Shown here: positions 35,492 through 47,216 of the stretch, in pieces
Layout of the letters: every line of letters begins with the position of its first letter
Numbering within the stretch: position 1 is the first letter of the stretch
NCBI GenBank assembly: GCA_001695595.3
Contig: MBPM02000001.1
Location: forward strand, 2,728,001-2,792,000
DNA: 64,000 nt
Source: Plasmopara viticola
Taxonomy: Eukaryota; Oomycota; Peronosporomycetes; Peronosporales; Peronosporaceae
Reading direction: 5' to 3'
Translations under genes and position numbers: made by a program
The notes under the pieces: model-generated
Databases searched by the model: none
What the model saw: the letters and a program-made list of their open reading frames with translations, nothing else
What the model was told of the DNA's origin: nothing

Positions 35492-38400
35492 GATCTCTCC
35501 CGGCTTGCAAGAGGCCTTTGGCGAGATTTTAAAAAGTGAAAGACTATTTCTACAGTGCAGGCCGACTAAGTACGTATTAACGACGCGATAACAAGATTTG
35601 AATCTTTCGGTTAACGAAAGGGCATATTTGTAGGTGCTATACCTAAAATATGCTCACCAGGTTCAAGATACGTGTCATTATGTTATTGAATCTTGACTAG
35701 GTGAGCTAAAAGATAATAAAGTTACCTTCTCAAGTTGTGCATGAAGTTTTGAAGTCTTATTAAGAACGAAATTGTAAATAGCGTACTAGTCTTGACTTGA
35801 GGTAAGAGTAAAATCATTCCACATCGACGTGATAATGTGCGGAGAGGGTGCTGCGCCATTCACAGAGCTGGTCGTTCTCGAATTATCATCACCGTGAGCA
35901 CACGTTTTTTTATTACTTTGAAACATGAAGAGCCGCGTAATCTATTTCGTTATCCATCCCCCATTTTTGTGATTGGCTAAATAAATAAACTACTGATTGG
36001 CTAAAACTCGGGCTAGCTTACGCAAGAGAAGAGTATGGAGGTGCAGCAGCTAAATGTTCGTGACACCACTACCGCTTTCCCATCTACAACACGTGTTGAC
36101 TGATGTTCTTCGATGCTACGCCCTACAGAATATTATTAATTCTTGACGACTGCTCAAAGTTCATTTTTATCTTAAGGGTACAGAGTTGCGCGAGGGGGAA
36201 GTGTAGAGCCTAGTGCTGACAAAAATCTTAATCACGGTAAGAGCATCAATTGTTTCACCAATATTCAATGCGCTTAGCTTAAAATTAGGCGATGCCTACT
36301 GGGGATGGCCTAGTGATATTAACGGTAAGCACTGTGTTTAGACACTTCAATCGTGGCACAGTTTTGATCATCTCAGAAGAGTGTTATAAAATGTTGAGCG
36401 ATACTGAGCAAAGCCAGCTTACCAAAATGATGTGACCGATGTTGATAGCTGAGGCAGTGACGGCATTACATTGTCTGCTCGCGCAATCGGCATGGGAGCG
36501 AATTATGGCCAGTATCTTTGCAGATACGGCATCTTCGATGATAAGGCGCTACGACAGTCTCAACGTTCTCAAATGCGGAGGGGAGACGCCGTGTTGATGC
36601 TGGCCTCCCTCGTCCTCTAATCTGAACAGGATTGGCCACTACCCTTGTTGTAAGTAGGGCCTCTAGATTCTAGGGCAACTGTATGAGAGTGTTATTGTGA
36701 GTGTGAATGTGATGTGAGGAATGTAGCGTTCTGTGGATGGTGAAGTAAACAGCAAGACCAAGCCCATTTTTGCCAATCAGTATATTTTTAATTAGTTAAT
36801 CACGAAGGTGGGGGATAAATAACGCGGCCTAACATTGAAACAAAGCGGTGAAACTTTTGCGCGGTGGGAAGCCGCTTACACTGATTAGTTTACGTGGCTC
36901 CACTATTTACGCGAAAAAGTCTGCTTCTCGTAACGTAACAAAGTTATCTCCTAGCAACACTTCGGCTCGCTTGGCCATGACGAAGACGAATTTTCTGAAG
37001 GTCTCAAAATTGCGTTTTGGCAAAAGAAGTTGGTATGAACTTATGACGACTTGGAAGCGCAAAAGTCGATAGCTTAGTGTATTCGCGGGTATCAAAAGAT
37101 GACAGGCAAGAATCGCGAAAGCAATCACACTTAATATAAATAGCCTTGCGGCCGCACGAGGAAAGAACTAGAAAGTAAACGCTTAAAGCGCAATAAAGCG
37201 TGTGCAAAGCTCATAAAGCGTAAAGCGCAATAAAGCCTATATAACTTTAACAGCGTAAAAATGCAATTAAGTTTCTAAAGCGCAAAAGTGCACAAAAGCG
37301 TATAAAGCGCAAAGAGCGCAGTAAAGCATAAAGCTTTTTACGTCGAAAAGTGTAAAATCGTGTACCACAGCGATCATCGCAAACATCAATGACTCCAAAT
37401 CCGCGTAAAGTAGACTTGACTTAGTTACGCTTTTCCAAACAAGTCAAAAAGTCCGAAGTTTACTAAGACCGAGTAAAATAAACCCAATACGCTTAGGCAC
37501 CGATAAATGGATCTTCAAGGAAATGCCGATTCCATAAATGCCTACATAAACTTAGCTGAAGCTTAAACGAGAGCGAGTTTGCAAGCTGTGTCGTAAGAAC
37601 ATTGTAGATGTAGGCACGTTATCGTTTAGCACTGCCTAAAAACGCCTAAAAATTGAAGGCAAGGCGCATCGTCTACAGCCTGTGTTACGGTACACAATTA
37701 GAAAATACAGCATAAAAAATGTAAAGAAGGTTAAAATGAAAAACTTGCGCCATGATTTACCGGCAATAACTTGGAACAGTTGAGTCGACGAGAAACAACG
37801 CTTAATTTCAGCAAATAGCAGTTTCGAATGTATATTCGATGGGTGGGGGAATAGCCGCTTTGCTGTATGACGATCGCATAGTAAACATTAAGGCGTTTTG
37901 AGCTCAAAACAAATGTGGATGCAATATATTAATGTCTTTTGAATGCCAGCCAAATTCGTAGCAAAATCCTAAGCCATTATGTTGCCGTCTAAACAGAAGA
38001 GCTATCAAGACGGAAAAACATCGCATTGAAGCCGTCGTTGTGTAGACCAGCAATAAAAGGGCAATGCGAAATTTACGAGCCTCAACGTCTGCAATAAGAG
38101 TTGGATAGGTTTCGTCGCGTGAGAAGGCGTCAAATTAAATGGTGACTCGTATTATTAATATCGTGTTCGTCAAAATTACATATATAAAAAGCGGAAAGGA
38201 TGGTTGCTGGGGGCCTGAAACGATAGTAGACGTTCCATATGGAGCAAAAACTTTTTTTCTCGGCGCCAGTCTTTCAGCCACTCGGATTGGGGAGCGAGCC
38301 GATCGAATGCGAGACCCATATCCACTCAAGACGCTCGCAAAAAGATAAGGTTTGCAAGATGTCGTGACGAGATAGATTCTGGCAAGCTTCACGATGCAGT

Positions 38401-39229
38401 AATGTTTTTTGTCTAGAAATGAAGTGCAGAAAGATCTTGTTTCATATTGGCTGAGTCAGCTAAGTAAAACCATTATCGGTGCATACAAGCTTATGCATAG
38501 GTTAAGCATTCCATAGTGATAGTACCCTTAACCAATAGTTCGGAGCTCCTTTTCAACAATTTGTACTAGTTTAATTCCGAAGAGGTATATACAAAAAGCT
38601 CAAGCCAACGCTTTGAGTTTAAGGAGCAGAGTCATAGGCCGCTTGTGCTGGATCAAAGCATTGGGGAGGACAACCGTCTCTTGTCTTGTATTACCAAATC
38701 AGCTGGCATAAAGAATAATCCTGAAGCCACTCAACCGATGTAAAAAAATGTGAAGATCTCAGCCCCCAGCAGTGCAACGCACGGCATACTACTTGCTGGG
38801 ATATTGGCGCCAAACAATTAAGTCATTTATAATCGCAATGGGGTGTGTTAATACCGTATTTCATGAGGGGATCGAAAAGTGTATATTTCTCATTGGATAC
38901 CTCAATAAATCCTACAATATCAACTCTTTCATTGTTTGATAACGGAATCCGACCTCTTGAGGTATAGACGCACAAACGCCAAGCCACACACGGCTTTTAA
39001 GACAAAAAAGTCGTTGTTTTAGCTATAAGCATGGCTGACGCTGGACTCTCGCGAAAAAAAACAGAGTGTAGAGTGCTCATCATTTTTTTTAAAAATGGAT
39101 TTCCAATGCTGCGTACAGTGTATCGTAAGCTGGAGTCGGCCGACGTCCAGGGAAGACGTGGGAGTAAAACTGTTTATTTGTGTTTAATTGCATGTCAGCT
39201 GCAGTGCAAAAGTCTTAGACCGAAGCGGA
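35492..39229. other. Decayed intergenic DNA
   Basis: About 3.7 kb with no supportable gene. It includes the promoter side of the phosphatase gene, an AAAGCG-rich repeat patch (listed separately), and probably the 3' part of the LINE relic that follows on the minus strand. Open frames are under 90 codons and carry no known motif. Confidence 0.5.
37180..37340. repeat. Degenerate AAAGCG-based tandem repeat
   Basis: About 160 bp in which the unit AAAGCG(C/T)A, often extended as AAAGCGCAATAAAGCG, recurs roughly a dozen times with irregular spacing. It is a decayed short-period repeat and has no evident coding meaning. Confidence 0.7.
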
Positions 39230-41330
39230 AATAACGGGGCTTGGTGGGGATAAGTGACAAGTTCAACAATATCGTCAACAAAGCTGATGATTTGATTAGT
39301 ACTGTTCGGGATCTTGATCAAGAAATTCGATCAATAAGCCAAAGATAGCAGAGTAGGGGCTGTACAAACAAGACGAAGAGACTTAGCGATAGCGGAGCTA
39401 TCTGATGAGAACCTGCCCCCAACCCGAAAGCAAAAATCTAAGAAAATGAGCTTGTCAATTAAGAATGTCGAAATGTAGCGAAGAAGTCTTTACAGCATCC
39501 CCGTTGCTAAAAAATGGAATTTAAAGCTTGCTAATTGACACTGTCAAAAGCCTTCGCAAAATTGAGGAAATGGCACCAGCAGAAGTTCGAGAATCACAGC
39601 TAGTGCAGCGATTTCAAACGTTCTAATGTAACGTTACGCGAAGCAGGTATCTCGACTATACACGAACCCAAATGAATCGGCTCCATGGAGCGCAGGTAAA
39701 GCTTGGTTAAGCCGAAGTGCCAAGGTTTTTTATTCAAACTTGGAGTCGTTATTTGATAACGTAAGCGGACGGTGGTTCATGGAATCCACACGACTACCTT
39801 TTTGCGTAACAAGAGTAGTTTAGCGCAGCGTCCAAGTTTTTCATGCATTTAAGCCGAATTTAGGAAGCCTACAATAAGCGTCAGTGCCTGATGGAAGGAA
39901 ATACGTTGACAAAACTCCACTGGCCAGCAGCCCGGCCCCGGGTTCTTTCCAAGTGCCAAGTGTTTGATAGCGTAGTTGAGTCATTTACTTTAGTAACGCT
40001 CCTAAGAATGAAAGTTGGAAAACGTTGAGTCTCTTGCTGCTGTGCCCCAAAATAGACAGAAGCTTTTCGACCCCTGAGCCGAGTATTTGGATGTCTCAAA
40101 ACAAAGGGCCTTAATATTCACGGTGAGTTATAATGACTAAGTCTGGGTTTCGCAAAATTCGTATAGGTGTGTCGACCGAAGAAGTTAAACGCTTAAGCGT
40201 TGTTACCGCAGGAGACCGAAAAAAAAGTCATGGAGAGGTCTTGGCATTAGCCACATCTTAGTTAAATTTTGAGCTAATATTTTACCTCTGTGAGCCTTAT
40301 TGGAGTCAGTGAAAGCTTCGCGAGCTTCTTGACAGTGTAAAACGGTCAATGTACTTGGGGCGCGCGCGATCAAAAGCTGACGAACTGTGTGGTCGTTGCA
40401 TGTTTCTGCTAAAGTATTTCTTTCTTGGAAAGATACGGTCGGGGCGCTTGTGCTCATCTAAAAGCATCCTTGGTTGCGGGCAGGGTTCACAGTGGTCAAG
40501 AGACGCTGTAAATTAAATCCAAGCTGCCACTGGATGTCCTCACATTGGAGTAGCCACGGCAGAAATTATAATGGCGTTTAGGAGTGATTAAATAAATCGA
40601 ACAAAGCCGATTTATGAAATAAGGCATGGTCATCGTGACCGATTTTTGATGTAAAAATCGTATTTGGATGCACGAACAAAGTTATCTTATAAACTCACAC
40701 TTGCAAAGCAATAGTCGATTCTGCTTTCGAGCTGGGTTCGGTGAATTTACATGTTGCAGGTTTTGTTGACGCCAATAATCAAATGAACCAATGTAAATAT
40801 CCAGCCAAAAAGCTCTGGCCTCCCAATATTATGATATTTGAGAGAAGGGAGCGAGTTCGGGATCCATAGTGTTAATGACACCACCTGATAGGCCGAGTCA
40901 TTAAATATGCGCGAAAAAGCGCTATAGCGGTCGCTTGACAGAACTAGCCCCTATACCACGTGGATAAACCTTTTTGGTTAAATTCAAGCTGTGCCGTTAC
41001 AAAAAGTAAATTTTACTCTGTGTTGGGTCGATATTATATTGTTGAGCTACGTTTTAAAGATATTCACAGGAGTGAGCTCTAATTAAAGCATGGACGACCT
41101 CAGTACATTTCTGGTTGGATTTTCTTGCTGGTTGAATTAGTAAACACAAGCATCGCAGTCCGCTGCGTGAAGAAAGAAGTAATTTTTTTGGGAAACAAGG
41201 CTTGTGACTATTTCTTTTGGAAAGCAATAACTTGATAGCGAGAGAGAAGATCTTGGTACATGGTGAAGCTTGATCGATTACGACTATTTACTCTTGGGAA
41301 TTGGCCTCTGAGGTCCACACCTCGAGTTGG
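39230..41330 (-). pseudogene. LINE relic with endonuclease and reverse transcriptase (L1-type)
   Basis: Minus-strand remnant of a non-LTR element, readable in pieces through stops and frameshifts. Endonuclease part: QDLLSRYQVIAFQK (about 41265-41225, like SRYDVIFLQET), GVINTMDPELAPF (about 40890-40840, like GDFNTVLDPELD), and RTQLESRIDYCFAS (about 40750-40700). Reverse transcriptase part: MNHRPLTLSNNDSKFE, KTLALRLNQALPALHGADSFG and FVYSRDTCFA (about 39790-39640), LNFAKAFDSVN (about 39575-39545), GSHQIAPLSLSLFVLFVQPL (about 39410-39350), and ISFVDDIVELVT in place of the YADD block (about 39285-39250). The order EN then RT matches L1/Tx1-like elements. It is clearly inactive. It is a different, older copy from the LINE at 21.8 kb. 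Confidence 0.82.
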
Positions 41331-43980
41331 GAGTGAAGTTGAAAATCATAACTCCAAAGTGGGGCAGTTTAAGATCTTGTACACTGTGTTTTAAAGTTAT
41401 CAACAAGGTCGGTACCATTCCATATTGCATCAAACCTTTAGAAAAGTGCTAAGCCCGAGCAGCGACAGAAAACAATCGTCTTAAAAAGAATACATAGATT
41501 AGATAGGCGTATCATGGATTCTCGTGAGGCAGAACCGTTACCTGAGTTGGGTCGTGTTAAACTGTTGGCGCCATGATTTGGATAACTGCATCACAAGCAG
41601 ATTTGGATCAAAGTGTTTTAATAGACATCCATGGTACAGGCTCGCCCTATATCAGAGACGTTGCAGTTTGTACTAATTGGACCAGTGAAAGGAGAAAACC
41701 GTTGGCCATTTTGGTGTTCTTCGGAAGTGCAGGGTAAAAAGCTTATGAACGACACGCCACTTAACCAAAAGCAAGTGCGTCAAGACTTTTTTGAAAGAAA
41801 TTGTTCACAGCATCCGACCCAAGTTTGCCTTTTTAGTGATCAATTAATCTGAAATACTAGATGTTCACTAAAGAAGCTTTATCATTTTCTTACAAAGAGA
41901 ATGGACATAGTCAAAGTTCACTTCGATTCATCGACTCAACTTCTTAGCTAATGGCTTGCGAGATGACCTTGGTAACAGGCGTAAAATCATATTTGTTTGA
42001 CGGATCGCTTTCCAAGCAAATCGCGTCATCAACGATTGACGAATTTCCATATCAAAATGCCAATGCGGGAGTTCAAGGCCTAGATCATCTAGCCATGATG
42101 GGCGATAATAATTATGCTAAATAACCTGCTGGTCTCAAATTAAGCCATTAGATTTTTTATCTGTATGATGAATCGAAACATTCCCACAGAGTTTGGATTA
42201 GAAATAGCCATTAAAGCCAGACGATTTCCAGCCGCTTTTGTTTCGATTGGGGCATTTGGCAGCAAAAGCGGTGATGAAACTTCATCAGCTATAAATGTAG
42301 AAATTTCTTTTGGATCAAGCTGGTCTTTCTGAGAGTCATCGTCGCTATCGTCGAAATCCGTGGTACTATGCGTCATCTATGTCGGGTTGCTGTCCGTCGC
42401 TGGTATGGACGGCTATCTGAAGTGATTGACGCAGGGACGAACATAAAGATTGGATGACCAATTTTTCGGATGGTGGATCGGAAATAGGCTCATTTAGTTG
42501 CCTAACCGATTTCTAACGGCAGACTTTTTTTACGCCTCTTGTTTTTGGCGCGAACGAATGGAAGGGGAGATCACTTGATTGCGACGTGCCACCTTGTGTC
42601 GGTTGAAATAAAGACGTAGATTATTTTTTCATCGTCTGGAAAATATTCTGTAAACGCTCGGTTGGTAAGGGTATTAAAAATTCAGGAGCCTGCAATGTGC
42701 GAAAGAAACGTTGCTCTTGCGAAAAGGCAGGCTTTTGCATGTATATTGGAAGAATACACTCAGGAGGAGGGGCTCTACGGGATTTGAGCTAATCAAAAAT
42801 AATGCGGTCGGTGACTTTATCTTGAAGTCGTACCAATTCTACTCCCGTATTGGGAAAATGGGCTATTTTTATGGTAGAGCCAATCGCAGTCAATAAAACT
42901 TGGCTTAATTTAAAAGCCAAGTCATAAGACACGCAGGTAAAATAGCTTTCACACTAGGAATAAAACAAAATCCTTCTAAACACGGGCTCGGTGCGCGTCT
43001 TTTCATTCTGTGATTGCGAGTCTGCCACCAATTTGTCAAGCAAATCTATGCGAAATATGGGATCCATATACATTGAATTTTGTCGACGCACGTGATGCGG
43101 AGGCCAACTTGAGTACATTTCGCCGAAACACACCAAGGTCGGAAGAGGCATGGTCGCTTAGGCAAGAAGTGAACTTGGTGCGGCGAGGGTTTAGTGGTCG
43201 AGATAAAGCATAGGGTGCAGTAGGCAACTTTTTACTTTTTCCATCTTTTTTGCATGAAGCTTAAATAGATATATGGATTACTGGGTAAGAACTTTTTCAA
43301 TTCCTTTTTTTTTTGAGCTCACCAAGACGAAGTCTCAGATAGCTAGAAGTTTTAAACTCTAATAAGAGTCTACGCGGGTGGCTGGTAGCATTTAAAGTGC
43401 AACGCAAACTTTGACGGATTTACCACGAGAGTTTCCTAAGCTAGAAAATTAAGCCCGTTAATTTTCTGAGATGTGGATTTACGTCTTCTCAATCAGAATA
43501 CAATATGCACTTAGATATCAGGAAACGGGGATATTTTACGCGTATTTCTTGGTAAAGTAAGAGCGAAAGTCGTAGGCACAAAGTACAGAGCGCTTATTAA
43601 GCAGCAAAAAGCACGAGGATTGAGCTGGAAGACTTGGTTTGTCGAGGCGGAGTCGGTGCAACGTGGCTGAGTCGGTGCAACGATGCGGTCGGAAGCGAAG
43701 ACCGACGGAGGGTGCGAGTGGATGGCGGACAGATGAGGTCTGAGCGTTGTCGCAAGGGTGGTCTTTTCTTGAGCACTTGTGCGAAGGAAGGTAGGTAAGG
43801 TACTACCAGGTACTTTAGTACTACCAGGTACTTACCCAACGCGAACTTTACGACGAGAACAAAGTCCGCAGCCTGATGAATTGATAGACAGAGATCGAGA
43901 ATTTCGGTAAATGCACACAAAAGACAAAAAATTATTGTTGGTAAATGTGCATGAGTATACCCAATATTTTTTGCTGTAGC
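41331..43980. other. Decayed intergenic DNA
   Basis: About 2.6 kb with only short open frames (the longest about 107 codons) and no domain. It may include ORF1 of the LINE relic. Two small direct repeats are visible: GAGTCGGTGCAACG twice at 43655-43690 and ACTACCAGGTACTT twice at 43802-43834. Confidence 0.5.
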
Positions 43981-43991
43981 ACTGGTATTGT

Positions 43992-44296
43992 AGCTTGGAA
44001 AAGGTTAGGGTGACGCCCTCCTTCCAAGCGCGGGGGCTAAATGCTCGCGCGCTTCGGGCAGGTGCTCTCGGGCATCCCTCGACGCGACGGTCTCCAGCAC
44101 CGGGCGCCACCTGGGCTCTTACCAAGTCAGAGCTGAGCAAAATAATGGAAGACCCTCACGACCTCGGTGCTGGCTGCACTGCCCGCCGAACGAGACTCGA
44201 CGTATGCGGACACCACTCAATGCCGTGGACTAGCCAGACTGAGCCTAGCACGTGCATAACTTGGCAACGCGATAACGTAATACAATACAATACATT
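43992..44296 (+). mobile_element. SINE-like non-autonomous retroelement, copy B
   Basis: A 305-bp element with a perfect 11-bp target duplication (ACTGGTATTGT at 43981-43991 and 44297-44307). It starts AGCTTGGAAAAGGTTAGGG, the same 5' end as copy A, and its last about 140 bp match the 3' end of the LINE at 21.8 kb, including the terminal TACAATACAATACATTA tail. The shared region still shows LINE-like codons in one frame (WKTLTTSVLAALPAERDSTY). It lies about 245 bp upstream of the SEC31 start. The perfect duplication suggests a more recent insertion than copy A. Confidence 0.9.
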
Positions 44297-44541
44297 ACTG
44301 GTATTGTGTTCCGAAAGTAAAAAAACGTAAAGCTGCAATTTGAAGCAAGCACGCACTTAAGCGAAACACGAGGATCGAACGCGGCGTGTGTCCTTGCATT
44401 ATTGGTGCAAACTAGGTTTTTCGCTCGGACAATTGGTCATAAAAGGATTCATTCAAAGCCTGCCCCCTTCACGATCAATCGAGACCAGGAGGCATCATCG
44501 ACTAGTAGGCGGAAGGACGGGGCACCAGCAGTCAGAGAATC

Positions 44542-47181
44542 ATGTCGCTTTTAAAAGAGATTCAAGCAAATGCAGCCGTGGCTTGGAGTCCTGTGAAGCG
44601 GCGGGCAGAGCTTCTGGCGCTCGGCTCGAAAGGTGACGGCGGCGTCGGCTTTGAGAACAACGGTGGCGAATTCATGCTCGTGTCCATGGACCTGAGCGAT
44701 CCGGGTCGTGAAATGATCACGCTTGGCTCTATTAAGACAGCGTCACGCTTTACGTCACTGGCGTGGCGTGACGTGCCGCGGCACCACGACACGTGTCCGT
44801 ACGGCATCATCGCCGGCGGCATGGCGGACGGATCCGTGTCTCTGTGGAACCCAGCGTTGATGCTGGATCATGATTTGGACACGGATGCATCTGCATCTTG
44901 CGAAATTGGTCGTATTACGCGTCACAAAGGTGCAGTCAATGCGCTTCAGTTTAACCCACACGAAGATAGCGCGCACTTGCTGGCGTCAGGTGGTAGCGAC
45001 GGCGAAGTGTTTATAATGTCGCTCGAAAAGCTAGCCAGTCCTGGCGTCTTTACACCTGGCGGACCGTCCACGCCACAGGCCCAGGCCAATGAGATCACTA
45101 GCGTGGCGTGGAACACCCAAGTAAACTACATTTTGGCCACGGGCTCGCAAAATGGCTCGGTCGTCGTCTGGGATCTCAAGCAGAAGAAGCCGTGGTGCGA
45201 GTTGCGGGATCCTGCGCGTGGAGCTGCCACTGCTCTTTGCTGGAATCCAAATGAAGGACTTCAGATTGCCACAGCCTCGGGCGATGACCAACACCCGTCG
45301 GTGAAACTCTGGGACTTGCGCAACTCCACCAGCACGCCGTTGGCCGAGTTCCATGACCACACTGCCGGTGTTTTATCCATGTCGTGGTGTCCCAATGACC
45401 CTGGCCTTATTTTGTCAAGCGGAAAGGACAATCGCACGCTGTTATGGGATCTCTATTCCCGCAAAACCGTCGCCGAATTTCCGTTCGATGCCCCCAATGC
45501 GCCTCCCATGGGATCGGATCAATTCTTTGGGGGAGGCCTTGCTGGTCATCGTTGCTGGAATGTTCAGTGGTCTCCTCAGGTTCCTGCAGTTGCTTCGACG
45601 TGCTCATTGGACGGTAAGCTGCAGATTTGGGGACTAGCTGGTGGTGGCAATTCGGAGTGCCGTCCACCAAAGTGGATGCGGCGTCCAGCTGGTGCGTCCT
45701 TTGGATTCAGTGGCAAGCTGGTGGTTATTGCTAACCCACAGGAACTTGTGGGCCCCAACGGTGACCACCGTCGCCTTATTCACATGCACCGCGTAATAAG
45801 TGACACAGCGTTGGTGGCTGAAGCCGAAAAGTTGGACCGTTCGCTTGAAACCAAAGATTTTAAAGGACACTGTGAGCAGAAAATTGCGTCTGCAGCAACG
45901 CCTGGAGAGCAAAGCGTGTGGAGTTTTATGAAGATCCTTTTCGAGAAAGATGCCCGACAGCACTTGCTGCTTCATCTGGGTCTAGATGCTGAAAAAATTA
46001 ACGAATTGAACGCCAAATTTAATCCGGAGGCTGCGACACAACAAGCTGCAGCTGCTGATGCTAATGCTGCTAATCCAACGTCGCAGGTACTGGGAGCTCA
46101 ACTGGACCCCGTGACTGGTGCACTCCTTAATGACCGCATTGATGTACGCAGTATATAATTATGAGGGTATCTCCTATTAAACGTGTAGCTCACTCGTAAT
46201 GTTATATGTAGTCGGGCATGGGAGCGGATGATGTGTTTTCCTCGGGTTTTCAACCAAAAGGAAGTGACGAGTCTACTACTGCTCCTGCTTCTTCGCTGTC
46301 AGACGTGTCGGCTTTAGCTGCCGCGCTCCCCTCTGCGTTGGATGAAGACAAAAGCCAGCGTCTCGACGCTGCTCCAGCACCTATATACACTGAAGAGTCT
46401 GAGAGCACGTTGATGCAGGCGCTTTTGGTTGGAAATTTCGAAGTGGCTGTCAACTGCTGCTTAGCTTACAACCAGCTTGCCGACGCCTTGTTGCTTGCTT
46501 CCTGTGGTGGTCCCGAGCTTTGGGAAAAAACCCAGCGCGCATTCTTTGCCCACCAGCATCGCCCCGTCATGCGTGTAGTCTCAGCCATCATTAAGAATGA
46601 GCTAAACGAGCTTGTGGAGGTGTCTGACCTCACTGAATGGCGCGAGACCCTGGCAATCTTGAGCACATATGCGAAGAGTGAAGAGTTTCCGTCACTTTGT
46701 GACAAGCTAGCAACCCGACTGGAGGCGGCTGGCGACTTGCACTCTGCAACGTTGTGCTTTATGTGTGCCGTCAATGTCGAGAAAACTGTGAGTGCATGGT
46801 GTAAGGAAAGCGAACTCGAGGCACGCACGCATGGCCACACATTTGCTCTCCACCGCCTTGTTGAAAAGGTTTCTGTGTTTTCGATGGCTGTTGACCAGTC
46901 TGACCAGTCTATGGGCCCCGAGGTAGCCCTGCGTTTCGCTGAGTACGCTTCTTTGGTAGGTTGCCAGCCCATTTTCGATTTCTGTTAGTAGCAAAGCTGA
47001 TATTTTTTCATGTTAGATGGCTGCGGAAGGCCGATTGGATATTGCGGCGAAGTATGCACGGTTCCCAGATTTAAGTTGCGCGATTTTGAGAGATCGAATC
47101 TACAACGCTTATCCTACGCAGAATTACCAGCCGCCTCCCTTCCCCTTTGACGTGATTCAGGTGCAAACGCAGGCGCAGCTT

Positions 47182-47216
<35 letters not shown>

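Noticed and set aside
36560..36800. Possible LTR edge (purine-rich run before TGTTGATG)
   Set aside because: No second LTR copy, primer-binding site or gag/pol sequence next to it could be found.
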